A program made the translations under genes and the position numbers. The notes under the pieces are model-generated. The model saw nothing but the letters and a program-made list of their open reading frames with translations. It did no database searches and was not told where the DNA came from. From contig NC_063049.1 in the NCBI RefSeq assembly GCF_018812025.1, forward strand, positions 19,770,651 through 19,834,650: a stretch of DNA of 64,000 nucleotides, given 5' to 3'. Shown here one piece after another: positions 23,470 through 36,782 of this stretch. Numbering within the stretch: position 1 is the stretch's first letter; each line of letters opens with the position of its first letter. The DNA comes from Megalobrama amblycephala. Its lineage: Eukaryota; Chordata; Actinopteri; Cypriniformes; Xenocyprididae.

Positions 23470-25695
23470 GTACAATGTACTTTTTGCATTCTTGTTGTAT
23501 TGCAAAACACTTTTACTGCTATTGAGGTGGGATAAGGGTATGGTAATAATAATAAAATGGTTTAAAATGTATTTAGGTGGTTTACAAAAATGATCACATA
23601 TATTCACACATATATCTTCGCTCTCCCCGCCACACTGCACACTTGTCAAACATTTTGACGCCGAGTGACTTACATAGAGGGAGGTAATGCTACATAAATT
23701 CCATAATGCACTGTACGCCGTACCACTTTCTCTAAGAATACACCCCCACTGAATACAAGACGTTAGAATCTGTACTTTACTCTGAAAGGACTGTGTTCAA
23801 TGGACTCTGGAAAGCAAGAGCCATTACATACTGTTTTTATGTCTTTAGTAAGGGAGGTACCACATAATAGGCCCTGTGTACCAGGAGGTTTAGACGGTAC
23901 ACAATAATGAAAGGTATTTGCTTCGCCAAGCACCGCTCCTAATATACAGCAAATTCAAAGAGACAACGCATAGCGTCAGTCTACCAGTATTCATGAGCAC
24001 TTGAGAAGGAAAACATTTGGAGCTGAAATAGACCTCCAGTTTGTGTGAGGTACTGATAGTAAAAACAGAAGTTGGCGTAATGAATGTGGTTTGCTTTACT
24101 GAGAATCTGAAACCCCCTGGGAGACTGACAGTCTGGAGGTGAGCTGCTCTTCAGCATTCGTGAATGCCTGTTTACACGCTCATCTCAAATTGCGAGTCTT
24201 CGCCTCCCTTTGTTATTGTCAAACTCCTCTGTTGTTTAGTTTGTAAGAATGAACATGAGAGACTTGCGATCTTGACTGTGAATTTGGGGGCGCGCGTACG
24301 TGCAGTCAGATTTGTCAGAGACATTTTTCTCAGTGCATAAAGATCGTTTTCATATTCAGCGTCTGAATGCATGACTCATGGCTCTGAATACTGCAGCAGA
24401 AGGGAGCTCCTCAACCACTTTGCTAATTATCACAGATTGAATCATTTTTTAACAACTGAGCTCAAATGCAGTCAGTAAAGAGGGTGATCTGTCTAAATCA
24501 TTTGCACCATGCATGGGAAATGACACTCGAAATTTCCTCTGTTAATTATTAAGCTTTCCCCATCAAATGGATTTTAAAATCCTCTTCTGTTTGGGTTTCT
24601 GTAAATTGAACTCAAGTTATGGCCTGATCTGTTAGGGCTTTGCAGAAGAAGATTTAGTAACGACTGAAAACTGTATGATTTTTCAAACTATAAAGCTTGG
24701 AACTTTGCCCGCGTCGTCATGAAAACAAAAATAGCGTCCTAACTGTTCAATTTGCCAGGGATGAAAGAGACATACGAAAGCATGAAAATAAAGACTGACA
24801 TTAGCTATAATCTGTAGACATTTAAAAATACATTTTGAATAAGCACATTGGATATGGCTTTTTGAAGTCAAGACTTGTGCATTATCTGCTAGCACTGAAG
24901 TGAAAAAGAAGTGACAACGAAGGAGAATTTGCCCTTGTTGGTGTCAGCTCAATCAGCCTCCTTTGGAGGGCACTGTTTTGTGGCACAAACATATGCTTGC
25001 TATCGCAGCTGACCACATGTCCAGGCCTTAATAATATCTGACAGTAAATATATAACCTTGCCATCTGCTCGTATAATGGTGCTGTGCAAATCGAAAGCGC
25101 TAGTAACACAACATTGCAGGATGGCACCCTAAAGGAAAGAACAATAAATCGGCAGGTCGCGAGGGTCAGCACACTCCGTCTTCATTACTTAGATTAGTTT
25201 ATAGAGCTAATAGAGCTGCATGGAAATGAGGCACTTGGAGCATGTTCTTCAAAGCAACATAACTGAAATGGTTTTATGTTGATGACCTGTACAAAATAAA
25301 CAGATGTTGAAAAAGAGGAAAATTAAAGTTGGTGTACACACAGCATGCATCCTCGTATTCAAAAACAGCTAGACGGAGCACAATGGAATGGAACAGAATG
25401 TGGGGAGGGTCCGAAGACACACTGAGCTCTCAGGCTTGTTGCCAGTTACCCATTATTAAGATATTAATAAGACAGTGGAGCAGACATCATGTCTAGACTA
25501 GCGTTGCACAGTATACCGGTAATGAAAAGATACATTTCCATTAAAAAAAAAAACATTGTCAAAAAAGAACCCAAAACAGGGGGTTCTTGTTTGAGTTTAT
25601 CACTCTTTTTTAAACTCTTTTTTAATTCTGTTGTGCCACACAACACATCTTAAAGGGCTGATTATGGCAAGATGGGCTTTTAATAAAACTTGGCT
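23465..25695. other. non-coding stretch, no gene recognised
   Basis: Unique-looking AT-rich sequence. Short open frames on both strands lack recognisable domains. Confidence 0.45.
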
Positions 25696-25703
25696 GTCTA
25701 TGC

Positions 25704-25852
25704 CAGTGTTGCCAAGTCCGTGGTTTTCCCGCGGAATCGGGCTACTTTTACACTGTTACCGCGGGTTGTTTTATCATGTCCGCGGGTTGAAGCAACCCCA
25801 AATAACATGTTATTAATTGGGCGGGTTTTGTTGTGAAAACCTGGCCACCCTT
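25704..25852. mobile_element. hAT-like MITE with exact 8-bp duplication
   Basis: It starts CAGTGTTGCCAAGTCCG and ends CCTGGCCACCCTT. It is flanked by GTCTATGC on both sides (25696-25703 and 25853-25860), an exact 8-bp target duplication typical of hAT transposons. 149 bp, with CCGCGG/GCGGG motifs inside, non-coding. Confidence 0.8.
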
Positions 25853-26090
25853 GTCTATGCATTAAGAAGGCAGTGGCACATGACCTAGGGAAAATTGAGA
25901 AAAAGGGCTAGGGAAAGGGCTAGGCTCGATCCGACTGTCCATGAGCAAGATTACGATCTGTAGTTTTTACAAAAGCTCTAGAGCTGTCAAAAGTTTAACA
26001 TCATCCGACAGGCTGAATAATAAATGGGGAGATCTGGGTTCAGGTAACATGGAGAAAGAGTAGCCTACACATTGTTGAAAATCTCTAGAC

Positions 26091-26284
26091 CAGGGGTATC
26101 CAAAGTTGGTCCTGGAGGGCCACTGGCCTACAGAGTTTAGCTCCAACTTGCCTCAACACACCTGCCTGGAAGTTTGTAGTATGCCTAGTGAGACCTTGAT
26201 TAGCTGGTCCAGGTGTGTTTAATTGGGATTGGAGCTAAACTTTGCACGACAGTGGCCCTCCAGGAGCAGGATCGGACACCCTTG
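26091..26284. mobile_element. hAT-like MITE (CAGGGGTATCC ends)
   Basis: The ends CAGGGGTATCC and GGACACCCTTG are inverted; inner arms GTTGGTCCTGGAGGGCCACT / AGTGGCCCTCCAGGAGCAGG also pair. The flanks CTCTAGAC and CTCTAAAC form an 8-bp duplication with one mismatch. This is a widespread fish hAT MITE as I know it. Confidence 0.85.
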
Positions 26285-26423
26285 CTCTAAACTTTTAGAT
26301 GTTCCATAGTAGTTTTGACATATCTCACCCTTATATCTAGCATACTGCTGCTCTGCATGTTTAGTGGACTAATGATGCCTGAGATTCTGCTCTGTCTCAT
26401 TAAGAGACCAGTAACATCACAAT

Positions 26424-28443
26424 AGCCGCATTTCCACTGTTGGGCGAAAAGCGAGGTGCTAGTGCGTGCCAGGGCCAGACGCGTTCCTACTGTCTCTTCC
26501 GGGGCTTGATCAAGCCTCCTCAGGGCTTCCTTGGGGACAATGGTCAGGTTTTTTTGGCCCGCCGAATACCTTGGTACAAGACAGACCAACTGAGGCTTGA
26601 GGAGTAGTTATGAACAAAGGCAGAGTTTGAGAGAGTCAACATCGCTGTTCGTTTCCCATGTTTTCATATCAGGCTATCAGCTAACTTCAACATTAAAGAC
26701 ACAATTTTCAACTCAAAACTTACTTTCAGACACCAGCGAGTGTATGAAATAACTTCTGATTGTGATCCGATGGGGATTCTGATCACCGTATGAGGCAGAA
26801 ATATATTTATATCTGATGCTAAAGGCTACTTATGCTAACAACATAAATGCACATAAGATTATGGAAAATACCAGAGACTGCTTCATTATAGTAGTGTATT
26901 TATTTGATTTCATGTTTCATCAGTACTTTTCCCTGTGCTTTTGTTGATACCTGACTTCTACATTCACACATGTCATAAATTATATAACTCCTGTTTTCTG
27001 CTCGTGAGCTCCCTCTGTTGCTCTGGCTGAAAGGATAACACTATAGTGAGATGGGAGAGATTGCGCAAACCTCCTCAGATCGCATAATTTCATGAAAAAT
27101 TGCTCATTCTTTCTAAAGAAAGAATATGATATTTTATCAATATTTTTTAAATGTGTAAGCCTTTGGACTTAAAGGTGCCCTCGAATGAAAAATTGAATTT
27201 ATCTTGGCATAGTTAAATAACAAGAGTTCAGTACATGGAAATGACATACAGTGAGTCTCAAACTCCATTGTTTCCTCCTTCTTATATAAATCTAATTTGT
27301 TTAAAAGACCTCCGAAGAACAGGCGAATCTCAACATAACACCGACTGTTACGTAACAGTCGGGGTGTACACCCCCAATATTTGCATATGCCAGCCCATGT
27401 TCCTAACATTATAAAAGGCATTAGACAAGGGCAGCCAGTATTAACGTCTGGATGTGCACAACCAAATCATCAGACTAGGTAAGCAAGCAAGAACAATAGC
27501 GAAAAATGGCAGATGGAGCAATAATAACTGACATGATCCATGATAACATGATATTTTTAGTGATATTTGCAAACTGTCTTTCTAAATGTTTCGTTAGCAT
27601 GTTGCTAATGCACTGTTAAATGTGGTTAAAGTTACCATCGGTTATTACTGTATTCACGGAGACAAGAGAGCCGTCGCTATTTTCATTTTTAAACACTTGC
27701 AGTCTGTATAATGCATAAACACATCTCCATTCTTTATAAATCTCTCCAACAGTGTAGCATTAGCCGTTAGCCACGGAGCACTATCAAACTCATTCAAAAT
27801 CAGAAGTAAACAATATAACAGTATACAATACTCACATAATCTGATGCATGTTTGCCGCATGCATGACGAACACTTTGTAAAGATCCATTTTGAGGGTTAT
27901 ATTAGCTGTGTAAACTTTGTTAAGGCACTGTTAAAGGCAAGCGCGAGCTCTGTGGGCGGAGAAGCACGGGATTTAAAGGGGCCGCAGCATAAAATCGGTG
28001 CGTTTATAATGATGCCCCAAAATAGGCAGTTAAAAAAATTAATTAAAAAAAATCTATGGGGTATTTTGAGCTGAAACTTCACAGACACATTCAGGGGACA
28101 CCTTAGACTTATATTACATATTTTAAAAACATAATCTAGGGCACCTTTAACAAAAGCCTTAACATTGTTTTGTGCATTCCTGTGATCATGTATGAGTATG
28201 TGTGTGTTCTCATTTCATGTGAAATAATGATAAATATGGTTTAAATCAGCATTCAGCGTTGTGAAATTGGTGGGTTGTGTGACATTGTTCTACAGAGGCA
28301 TGTTAAGGGCGGGTTTTAGGGTAGCGCTGAGGGGCTACAGACCCAACAATGGATATACAGCTTGATTTTGGCCTCGGGGCTCGAGACCCGCTCGGCATGT
28401 TGTTAGCCCTGGCTCGCACTGGCCTGACAGTGGAAAAGCAGCT
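26424..28443. mobile_element. element with AGCxGCxTTTCCACTG ends, split by a TTAA element
   Basis: AGCCGCATTTCCACTGTTGG at the left and CTGACAGTGGAAAAGCAGCT at the right are inverted ends, flanked by AAT on both sides (26421-26423 and 28444-28446). The inner GGCTCGCACTGGCCTGACAG and TAAGGGCGGGTTTTA motifs recur at about 36640-36780. Family A copy 3 is inserted inside. Without that insertion the element would be about 1.0 kb. Confidence 0.7.
27169..28150 (+). mobile_element. TTAA element, family A, copy 3 (nested)
   Basis: TTAAAGGTGCCCTCGAA at the left and CTAGGGCACCTTTAA at the right, with TTAA at 27169-27172 and 28147-28150. It has the family's central palindrome at 27341-27362. Same orientation as copy 2. 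Confidence 0.85.
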
Positions 28444-28791
28444 AATCTGTCTTTGACAGAAGTTATAAATATATAAAAGACTACATTACATAGCAATCAA
28501 TTACTCCATACAATATTTTCATTCATATAATTTATTCATTCAAATAAAGTCATTTTATTTCAGTTGGACAGACAAAATAAGGTGGACAGAGTAGCTGCAC
28601 TTGAATATTAGAACATCCATCAAAAGAAAGCACATCATCTCAATGGGCGCACACAGACAGCTCTGTGCGAATCTTGTTGCGCACAAATCTGGTGTACTAG
28701 ACATGCATATTATAATTATAATCGAACTGTTATTGATGGAGCTTATTTGTCATTGTTGTCACATAGGCTACAGCTGAGCCTGTGATAATAT

Positions 28792-28827
<36 letters not shown>

Positions 28828-30190
28828 CTTTATCTGAATAAAGATACACTATACAGGCATAGGTATGTCAATATGTAGGCATTATCTACAACTATAAGCA
28901 ACTTGAGCAAATACAGTACCTCATGATATGACAAAATCACTTTGACTGATTTGAAATCTGGCTCAAACTCAGAGTACAAATTCACCAACAAATAAAGCCT
29001 ATAAAACATGTCAGTTGTCACTTTTATAATCATTACACTAAAATGTATTACTTTTACTTCACTACAGCATAATTTGATCTGAATCTACACAATATTTTTT
29101 CATCAAATATCAACTGCAAATAAATAAATGCTCTATCCTTGCAACTTAACAATCAGAACTGACCCACAATAATGGGAATCGCACTGTGCAAATAGTGTTC
29201 AGCACAGATTTGCTTGCACCATTATCAGATTTGCATAATTCCTTTAGTGAACTGCTACAATGCAGACAGCTCATATAAATAAACACCACCATCAGTGAGT
29301 GCAATTCATTCTTAGTGAATTCCTGCCTAAATGTTTAAATGAGTTTTATGTGTAATTAAATATAATCTCTGTCTAGATTAACAATTTAGATATACACAAT
29401 CATCTACTTAATCATATCCTTCAAGATCAAGTCTGTGATTTTGAAAACAAAGCCTACACAGTCAAATATTTAATTGCTGAGTTAGAAGTACAGCTGTTTT
29501 TACATAATATCCCTTGTTCAAACCTAAAGCAAAAATCAACTAATATCAAGCGATCCTTCTTTGCCTATATTTACATATATTAAATGTATTTGCTGATAAT
29601 ATGAGAATAAACAAGTTTTTGAAAGATAGCAGGTGCAGCAAGTGAACAGCCAAGCGATTCCCTGCCACCTTAAACATAGCAATCAACACACCTCACGGTG
29701 TACCATTTGCATTCAGACTCTATAATGATGCTCAGTGTAACAAACGCGATTTCAACAGGAGTCTGAGAGACATCACAGAGCTGGACCTGAAAGCACTAAA
29801 ACACAAGAAGCCTGAGGCTCACTGGGAATCAACACATAATGCAGCATCATTAGCCCCTTAGCATGTCATAGACCAGATGCTCATTCATAAATGCTGAATA
29901 TTAAGTGCACACTGTTCTCTCTCCATTGCTCTACCCTCTGTAAAATGTTTTAAAACAATGCAAACCAAAACCAATAGACACATGCAGAATCTTTCCACAA
30001 CGCTCTATTCCAGTTCAAAAAGGACCTCAATCATTAAAGTGGTGAGGGCTCTATCAGCGCTGGGCCAGGTTGCAGAATGTAGAGACTATATAGCGCAATA
30101 ATATTCACCTACTTTTTTTAGTGGCCTTGGTTCCAGATCCAGAAGGATATTTCTCATGCCTTTTCTCCATAGCATTTGCTTATAGGCCTA
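28444..30190. other. non-coding stretch, no gene recognised
   Basis: AT-rich sequence with a TA microsatellite at 28795-28822. No gene or complete transposon is recognised. Confidence 0.45.
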
Positions 30191-30193
30191 TTG

Positions 30194-30196
30194 AAA

Positions 30197-30265
<69 letters not shown>

Positions 30266-30270
30266 TATTA
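30194..30270. repeat. A-run plus (AT)n microsatellite
   Basis: About 20 A followed by (AT)n with two small interruptions. Confidence 0.95.
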
Positions 30271-30988
30271 ATTTTCTTGATTTCCTTTTAGCTTTACATT
30301 TTTCTAATGAACAATGAAAGAAAAACAACCCCAACAATGAAAATTAAAGAATGAAAATGTTCTGTAATAGTTTACCCATAATGAAAATGCTGTCATTTAC
30401 TCATCCTTGTTGCTCCAAATGACGTTTAAATATGAGTGAAGACAGTATGCTGATTGTAGCTGACAAATTCCAAAAAAGCACATAAATGTAGCATAAAAGT
30501 AGTCCACATGACACGCGCACGTTGTTCTATGGAGCCCCAAAGATGACATTGTGGTGGGAAAAAAATTTTCTTTTGTGTTCTCTCTGTTCCCCTGAGAAAC
30601 TTTGCATTTGTTCGCAAAACCTTTGTGTGCCCTTTCAAAAACTTTGCATTTGTTTGTGTTCTTGGTTAGTGTGTTCTTTATTCTTTATTTGATACGTTTT
30701 TTTGTAAGCGATGCGTGTGTCGCATTTCGCATTCGTCTGTCATTAGCAAATCACTCCAGCAGCCTCGTTCAGCTCCCACAACACTCATCCTGCTCTGCTT
30801 CATACTACGGTAACGTTAATAATCTCATCCATGAACATGATTTCTGCTCGAGTCCTATCCCGATTCTTTTCCACCGGCTGTGAGGTGAAGATGACATCTC
30901 CCAAGATTCCTCGCTCAAACTTGGCATCATCAAGCTACGCCTTTGTTTTGAATAGGTGACCTCTAGAGGCGAAAATTTTTACATAGCT

Positions 30989-31723
30989 TTAAAGGTGGTA
31001 CAGAGGATGTTTTGTTTTATGCATTTTTGCAATATTACTTGAAACTGTCTTTACTAACTGATGAAAGACTATTTATTAGGTGCACTGAAAGGAATAATAT
31101 TAATATACATCATCTGTGCACGAGATAGGGACTTAAAAACATCAGCCAATCGTTTACGCGATCATACGCGTAAACGATGATCGATGAGAGACGTGCGCGG
31201 ATTGGCCCTCTGGCTTGTCAATCACTGCCATGGCGTTCCTTGTGAGAGACGCGCGGCTGCGCGCTCTAGTAACTTTCCACACTCCGCATGCAATGTTTTT
31301 GTCAGGAGACAGGAGTAACAACTGCAGATTATGAGTCATCTGCGGTGAGTCCGACATAATGAATCCACGGCTTTAGGTCGCGCACACACTTAACGATTGT
31401 AAGGCCGATTATGAATGTAAATTGATACTTATGACTGATCGCGCTCAAACGCGTCCAGTCAGAGCCAGTTGCGTTTCTGTCTGCGATTACAGTCGGTGTT
31501 CAAATTCCTTGTGAAAGTATATAAATCTGCTTCAGGAGCAGGAAACAATCGCTGTATGTTGAGCACAGTCTTAGAATGTTTTAGCTAGTCGTTAACTGTG
31601 TGCCCGGCTTAATAACACAGCGAATGCCGGTGGTAAACAAACACTGAAGGAGGGGGGTTGTTCTTCCGCATGCGCTCATTTAAAAAATTCAGTCGACGAA
31701 AACATCCTCTGTACCACCTTTAA
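30989..31723. mobile_element. TTAA element, about 735 bp
   Basis: TTAAAGGTGGTACAGAGGATG at the left is an exact inverted match to CATCCTCTGTACCACCTTTAA at the right. TTAA at both ends (30989-30992 and 31720-31723). CpG-rich in its middle (31140-31480), unlike the surroundings. No transposase frame. Confidence 0.9.
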
Positions 31724-31789
31724 TGACTATCATGTTTAATGAAGATCATTCATAGATGACTTACTGCATCCATTGTTTTCAGTAAATAT

Positions 31790-32056
31790 CAGTGTTGCCA
31801 ATTTAGGGATTTTGTCATTTTGTCAGTGACTGTCAGTGTCATTTTGTTTAGTGACTTCACCGTTCCTTTTGAGACTTTTTCAAAAGTTTAGGGACAAATC
31901 TAGCAACTTCTTGGACAAACCTTATCTAGATTCTTATTTGCCCACTGATCTATATTCATATTTATATAGATCAATGAATTTGCCATTATGATGTCGTTTA
32001 GTGACATTTAGCTACCAGTTTTTGCTACTTTCAATTGAAAGCAGTTGGCAACACTG
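31790..32056. mobile_element. hAT-like MITE with exact 8-bp duplication
   Basis: The ends CAGTGTTGCCAA and TTGGCAACACTG are perfect inverted repeats. GTAAATAT flanks both sides (31782-31789 and 32057-32064). 267 bp, non-coding. Internal TTTAGTGAC/TTTAGGGAC repeats. Confidence 0.9.
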
Positions 32057-32064
32057 GTAAATAT

Positions 32065-34812
32065 GAAGATACTTTTTTCGATTAAAGATAAAGGTTGCAT
32101 ATGCACATTATGCAGTTATCATATGTATGCACAAGAACCACATGTAGGTTATATGAAAACCTCTCTAAAACGCACATATAAAAAGCATAGAATACACATA
32201 CACTCCACAAAACAGATTATTAGATTAATGCACAGATAAATTGCAACTGTTTACATTTGTCTCAAAAAATAGTTACCACTTTGCATTTATGATATTTTTG
32301 GTGCAGATGCAAACAGTTTTATTTATTTTTGCATTCAATAATAAGTTTTACAGTTTTATTTTTGTGTACGATTTAACACTCCTGACTGCAAAAACACATT
32401 TGTATCAACATAAGGTAATACTTGTTTTATGTGCCGACATGCGTAGCATAAATTATTTTGCAGTTTATTTTGCATAACTGGGCAATAACATCATAACAAC
32501 CCCCTATAACCAAACATAATATTAAAAATGAGATGCTTTGAAGATATGCAAACATGTTTGAAAGTTGGATAATCATGCTCATCACTAATGCATTTTCAAT
32601 GCTGTTACTTAAATTTGAGATCAGATACTCAAGGGAAGCTATAAATTCTCTCAGTGCATCTCATGTCATCTCAAATTTGAAGGTTCTATTGAACAAGCAA
32701 TATGGTATTACACTTAATATGCATATGCACAATGTGGTTTACAAAAGGACATGTTCTTGGAATAACATATTTTATTGTTTCTGGGACATCATTCATGTCA
32801 ACAAATCCTTACCCTATTTCAACTTTACCCCGGATATCAGAGAATGATTGATAGAAATGTTTTTCCAGGAAAAACAAAGGATGTTGATCCAGGAGCATGT
32901 CCTACTTGCGTAAATCATGTTAAGGATATAGAAACATAGAAGGCATTATTAGTCATAAACAAATCTCGCTATATTGTGGTTTCTGAATTCACTTAGCTTT
33001 TTGTGTCCAGTGGCTTTTCTCATACACACAGGCCTGAAAAGGAAGAACAAATCAAAAATAGATCAAAGCGGCCCTGGGCTTGGAACGTCAGAATGTTTAA
33101 ATTAAAGTCGCACTCAGTAACTGGGCCTCTTTCTCTAGGGTGCAGGGAAAAGAAAAAGAAAAAAAATCAAGTGCAATTTTTGAGTGGGTGCAGTTGCTTG
33201 TTATCTGGCCCTTTTAACTCGGGCTCTTGAGGGAAGTGCAACCTTTATGAGACATCACCGCAGACGCTGATGTGAAGAGCCCGGGTTTTGGAGAGACAGA
33301 GTGTATGTTGTAGGATGTGTGGTCCGTACAATCTGTCGGCATTCACAATGCATGCTCTGAGCCTTTCTGATGGTATTTTTCCATGCATTAGCTTGATGAG
33401 AGTCATGCACCAGGGGCTGGCCAAGCATCCATCCAATCACCTAGAAATGTGAAATCATGTGAATCCCTACGAGGGAAGATTCAACACCTTGGAAAATGTG
33501 AGTTGGGAATTGGTCTGTGTTTCGCCCCAGAGCATAAGCGGTGTGCAGTGAACAGTAGCTTGGTCTTTATGGTCAGTGAGTAGAGAAAGTTCCATCTTCA
33601 GGGCATGGCAGAGCCGGCCCTGACCAGACTGGAAAAACACGCCACTCTGAGCCGACATTTCCATAATGGAGGCTGTCTGTGTGATCTGGGCAAATAGACT
33701 GGGTGTTGCGAGGGGGGAGGGAAGCACCGCGAGGACCCACGCGGCCCGCGTTGCGGCAATTGTAATATTAAGATGCATTGAACAATACTCTCTAATTCTC
33801 CTCTCAGCTGATCTGTCTCAAGTGTTTGGTTTCTCTTTCAGTGCCCGCAAGCAAACAATTACAGTACCTATTGAACTGCATTAACGTGGCGTAATGTGCT
33901 CGATGCAATTACCAATTCTAATAACCTTGCCCATTTAAATAGAGATGGGGAGGAGATTGCCACATGGAATGGGTAATAGTTTGAAGTTGATCTCTGATTT
34001 TTATTGCGTTAATGAAAATGTAGTGCTCTGATTTGCCATTATAGGTCCATTGGTGTATGACATTCAGGGATAAGAGAGGTAATTTTTAATGACGCAGATG
34101 GCGGGCCATTTTTCACTCTTCAGGCCATGCACTTTTGTCTCTGCAGTGTGAAGAGGAAATATGAGAGACTTCAGGTTGACCAGTACCAAGACATCTTATC
34201 TATAAAGGGAGAAATATTTCACCCGACGTAGTATGACTGTCAGCCATTCAATTAGATCTAACCTCTCTTGAACAAGACATGGGAAGGAAGTCAAGACAAT
34301 TTGGAATTACTTATCTCCTGGTATACAACCTCGAACGACAATACAGAAGTATCATCCTCTCCCAGCATTATACTGATTACACCATTAGACAATAACAATA
34401 GCTTCTTGAATTGTCCATCTCTATCTCGCCTAATCTGATTATTAGGCCATTAGCTACCATATGGAGATGGCAGAGATTGTGTGAAATTGCTATTATGCTG
34501 TAGACCACCACTATTTGTAAAATACAGTCATTAGGATGAAGACTAAATAACTGTGTAATGTAGAGAAGGCTGGAAAACATATGCAGGCCTCATCTGGCCT
34601 TCGTCTCCAGCTGACCATCAATACTGACTTTCAGCAATAGAACAGGGAAAAGAATAGAACACAAATTGAACAAAAGGGCATGGTTTGCTCTTTTTCGTAT
34701 AATTTCTTCCAACAATAGGACTGAAAAATATTTAGATATTTTTTCTTGATTAACAATTAATTAGGTATCTATTGAACACGTCTAATCTTAAATAAATTGA
34801 AAAAAGGTATCT
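32065..34812. other. unique-looking intergenic stretch
   Basis: No repeat ends and no gene are recognised. The part at about 33850-34110 is of mixed composition and rich in TAAT/ATTA and CATTAA-type strings, such as homeodomain sites use. It could be conserved regulatory DNA, but only a cross-species alignment can show that. Confidence 0.35.
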
Positions 34813-35232
<420 letters not shown>

Positions 35233-36590
35233 CACTGCCAGTGAAGTGCACAAGTAATACTGTATATAAAATCACTGTCAATTGAAAATGAGAAAGATAG
35301 ATTCGATGTGCATCATGGTTAATGTGACAGTGCCGTTCAGTCTGTGTCAGATCTGATTACAACTAAAATAATAACAAGTTTGGAGAGTATGCGAGAGCCA
35401 ACGCCTGCCTCAGATAGTAGTTTCCATAGCAATTAGGTCATAGTGATACTGGCAAATCCTAAAATACGGCCATGTCGGCAGTGTTTCTAAAAGCTGAGAT
35501 TACTCTGTCACAGGGCAGTGGGTCTTGGAGAAGCCCAATCATAATGCTGGCTTTGCACTGAGAACTCCCCACTGATTAGGGCTCAACACCTCAAGTGACA
35601 CCCTTCAAGTACAATTTGCTAAAGCCTTATCTACTGCTGCAGAGAAGCCCAGGAGAGCATTACCGCTATCTGTGCAAATTCCACAATGTTAAAGTACAAA
35701 AACACAAAATGTAATCTATTTATTAAGAGCAACAACAATATTCACCAAGATCTGAGTGCGCGGCCCCGTCCCAAATGGCACACTTAATATGCACTTGTGG
35801 TTCTGGAATGGCTCCCATGTGCATGTCTCCAAAAAGTCCATGAAACCATAAATTGTATGTCCATTTATCTTTTTATATTTTAAAAGAGTTTCACAAAAAC
35901 AGTGGCCAGTTGCCATTTTGTTTCTTTACACACCATCTTCCAAGTCTTGGACAACAGATGGTCAGAAGACACTAAGAAGAAAAGTCTTAACTTAAATCAA
36001 ATGCAGTATGATTAAAACCCCAACCATCATTTTCATCAACACCATCATAAATCATATAATCACGATTACATCTATAAGCCAGTAGGTAGTGACTAGGTAG
36101 ATCTTTACTGTATGAATGATTCATTGGCTTGTTCAAAAACACTTATTCATCCAGAAACCAATTTAAAATAGAATTTTAGAATTTTCTCTTACTATGTTCA
36201 TCACATATTTATCTTCTATCTTTATGTGGCGGAAATAGTAAGAGTACAGTAGTAGCCTATTGCATTTTTCATTGACTCATTCACTCAATTGATTCATTCA
36301 CAATAATTATTAATTCATTTAGGAACAAAACGGTTATTATGCAAGATTCATTGAAACACCTTGTTTAATAACAGATCCGGCCAAAAATACCCCTGTGTTT
36401 GCTCTGCACACAAATTAACTCATTATGATCACTTATTATTGTAAAACGGTGGTAACACATTGATGCTTGTGTTTTAAATCTTTAAGTAAAAAATGTCTAA
36501 AAATGCCAACAAATGGCCGCTTTTATCATGTTTGTTTTGCAATCTCGCTAGTTTCCAGTGATTTCGTTCTGATTCGTTTTCTGATAAAAC
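35233..36590. other. non-coding stretch, no gene recognised
   Basis: AT-rich sequence without recognisable repeats or coding signal. Confidence 0.4.
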
Positions 36591-36592
36591 TT

Positions 36593-36782
36593 CCACTTGT
36601 TGGTGAAATGATGGGTTTGTGTGACGTTGTTCCAGAAAGGCGTGTTAAGGGCGGGTTTTATAGTGAAGTGCTGTGGACCAGGCTCAGGTTTTGGGCTCTG
36701 TGCTACAGGTCCGAGGCTAATAGCCCAGCCCGGCCCATTGAAAGCCTTGGCTTGCACTGGCCCGACAGTGGAAAAGCAGCTA
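36593..36782. mobile_element. partial copy of the 26.4-28.4 kb element
   Basis: GACGTTGTTCCAGAAAGGCG, TTAAGGGCGGGTTTTA, CTTGCACTGGCCCGACAG and TGGAAAAGCAGCT match the right half of the element at 26424-28443. The left half is missing or too decayed to see. Confidence 0.65.

Noticed and set aside
23297..23649. Frames encoding Tyr-Ile / Thr-His repeats
   Set aside because: Translations of the GT/TA microsatellite.
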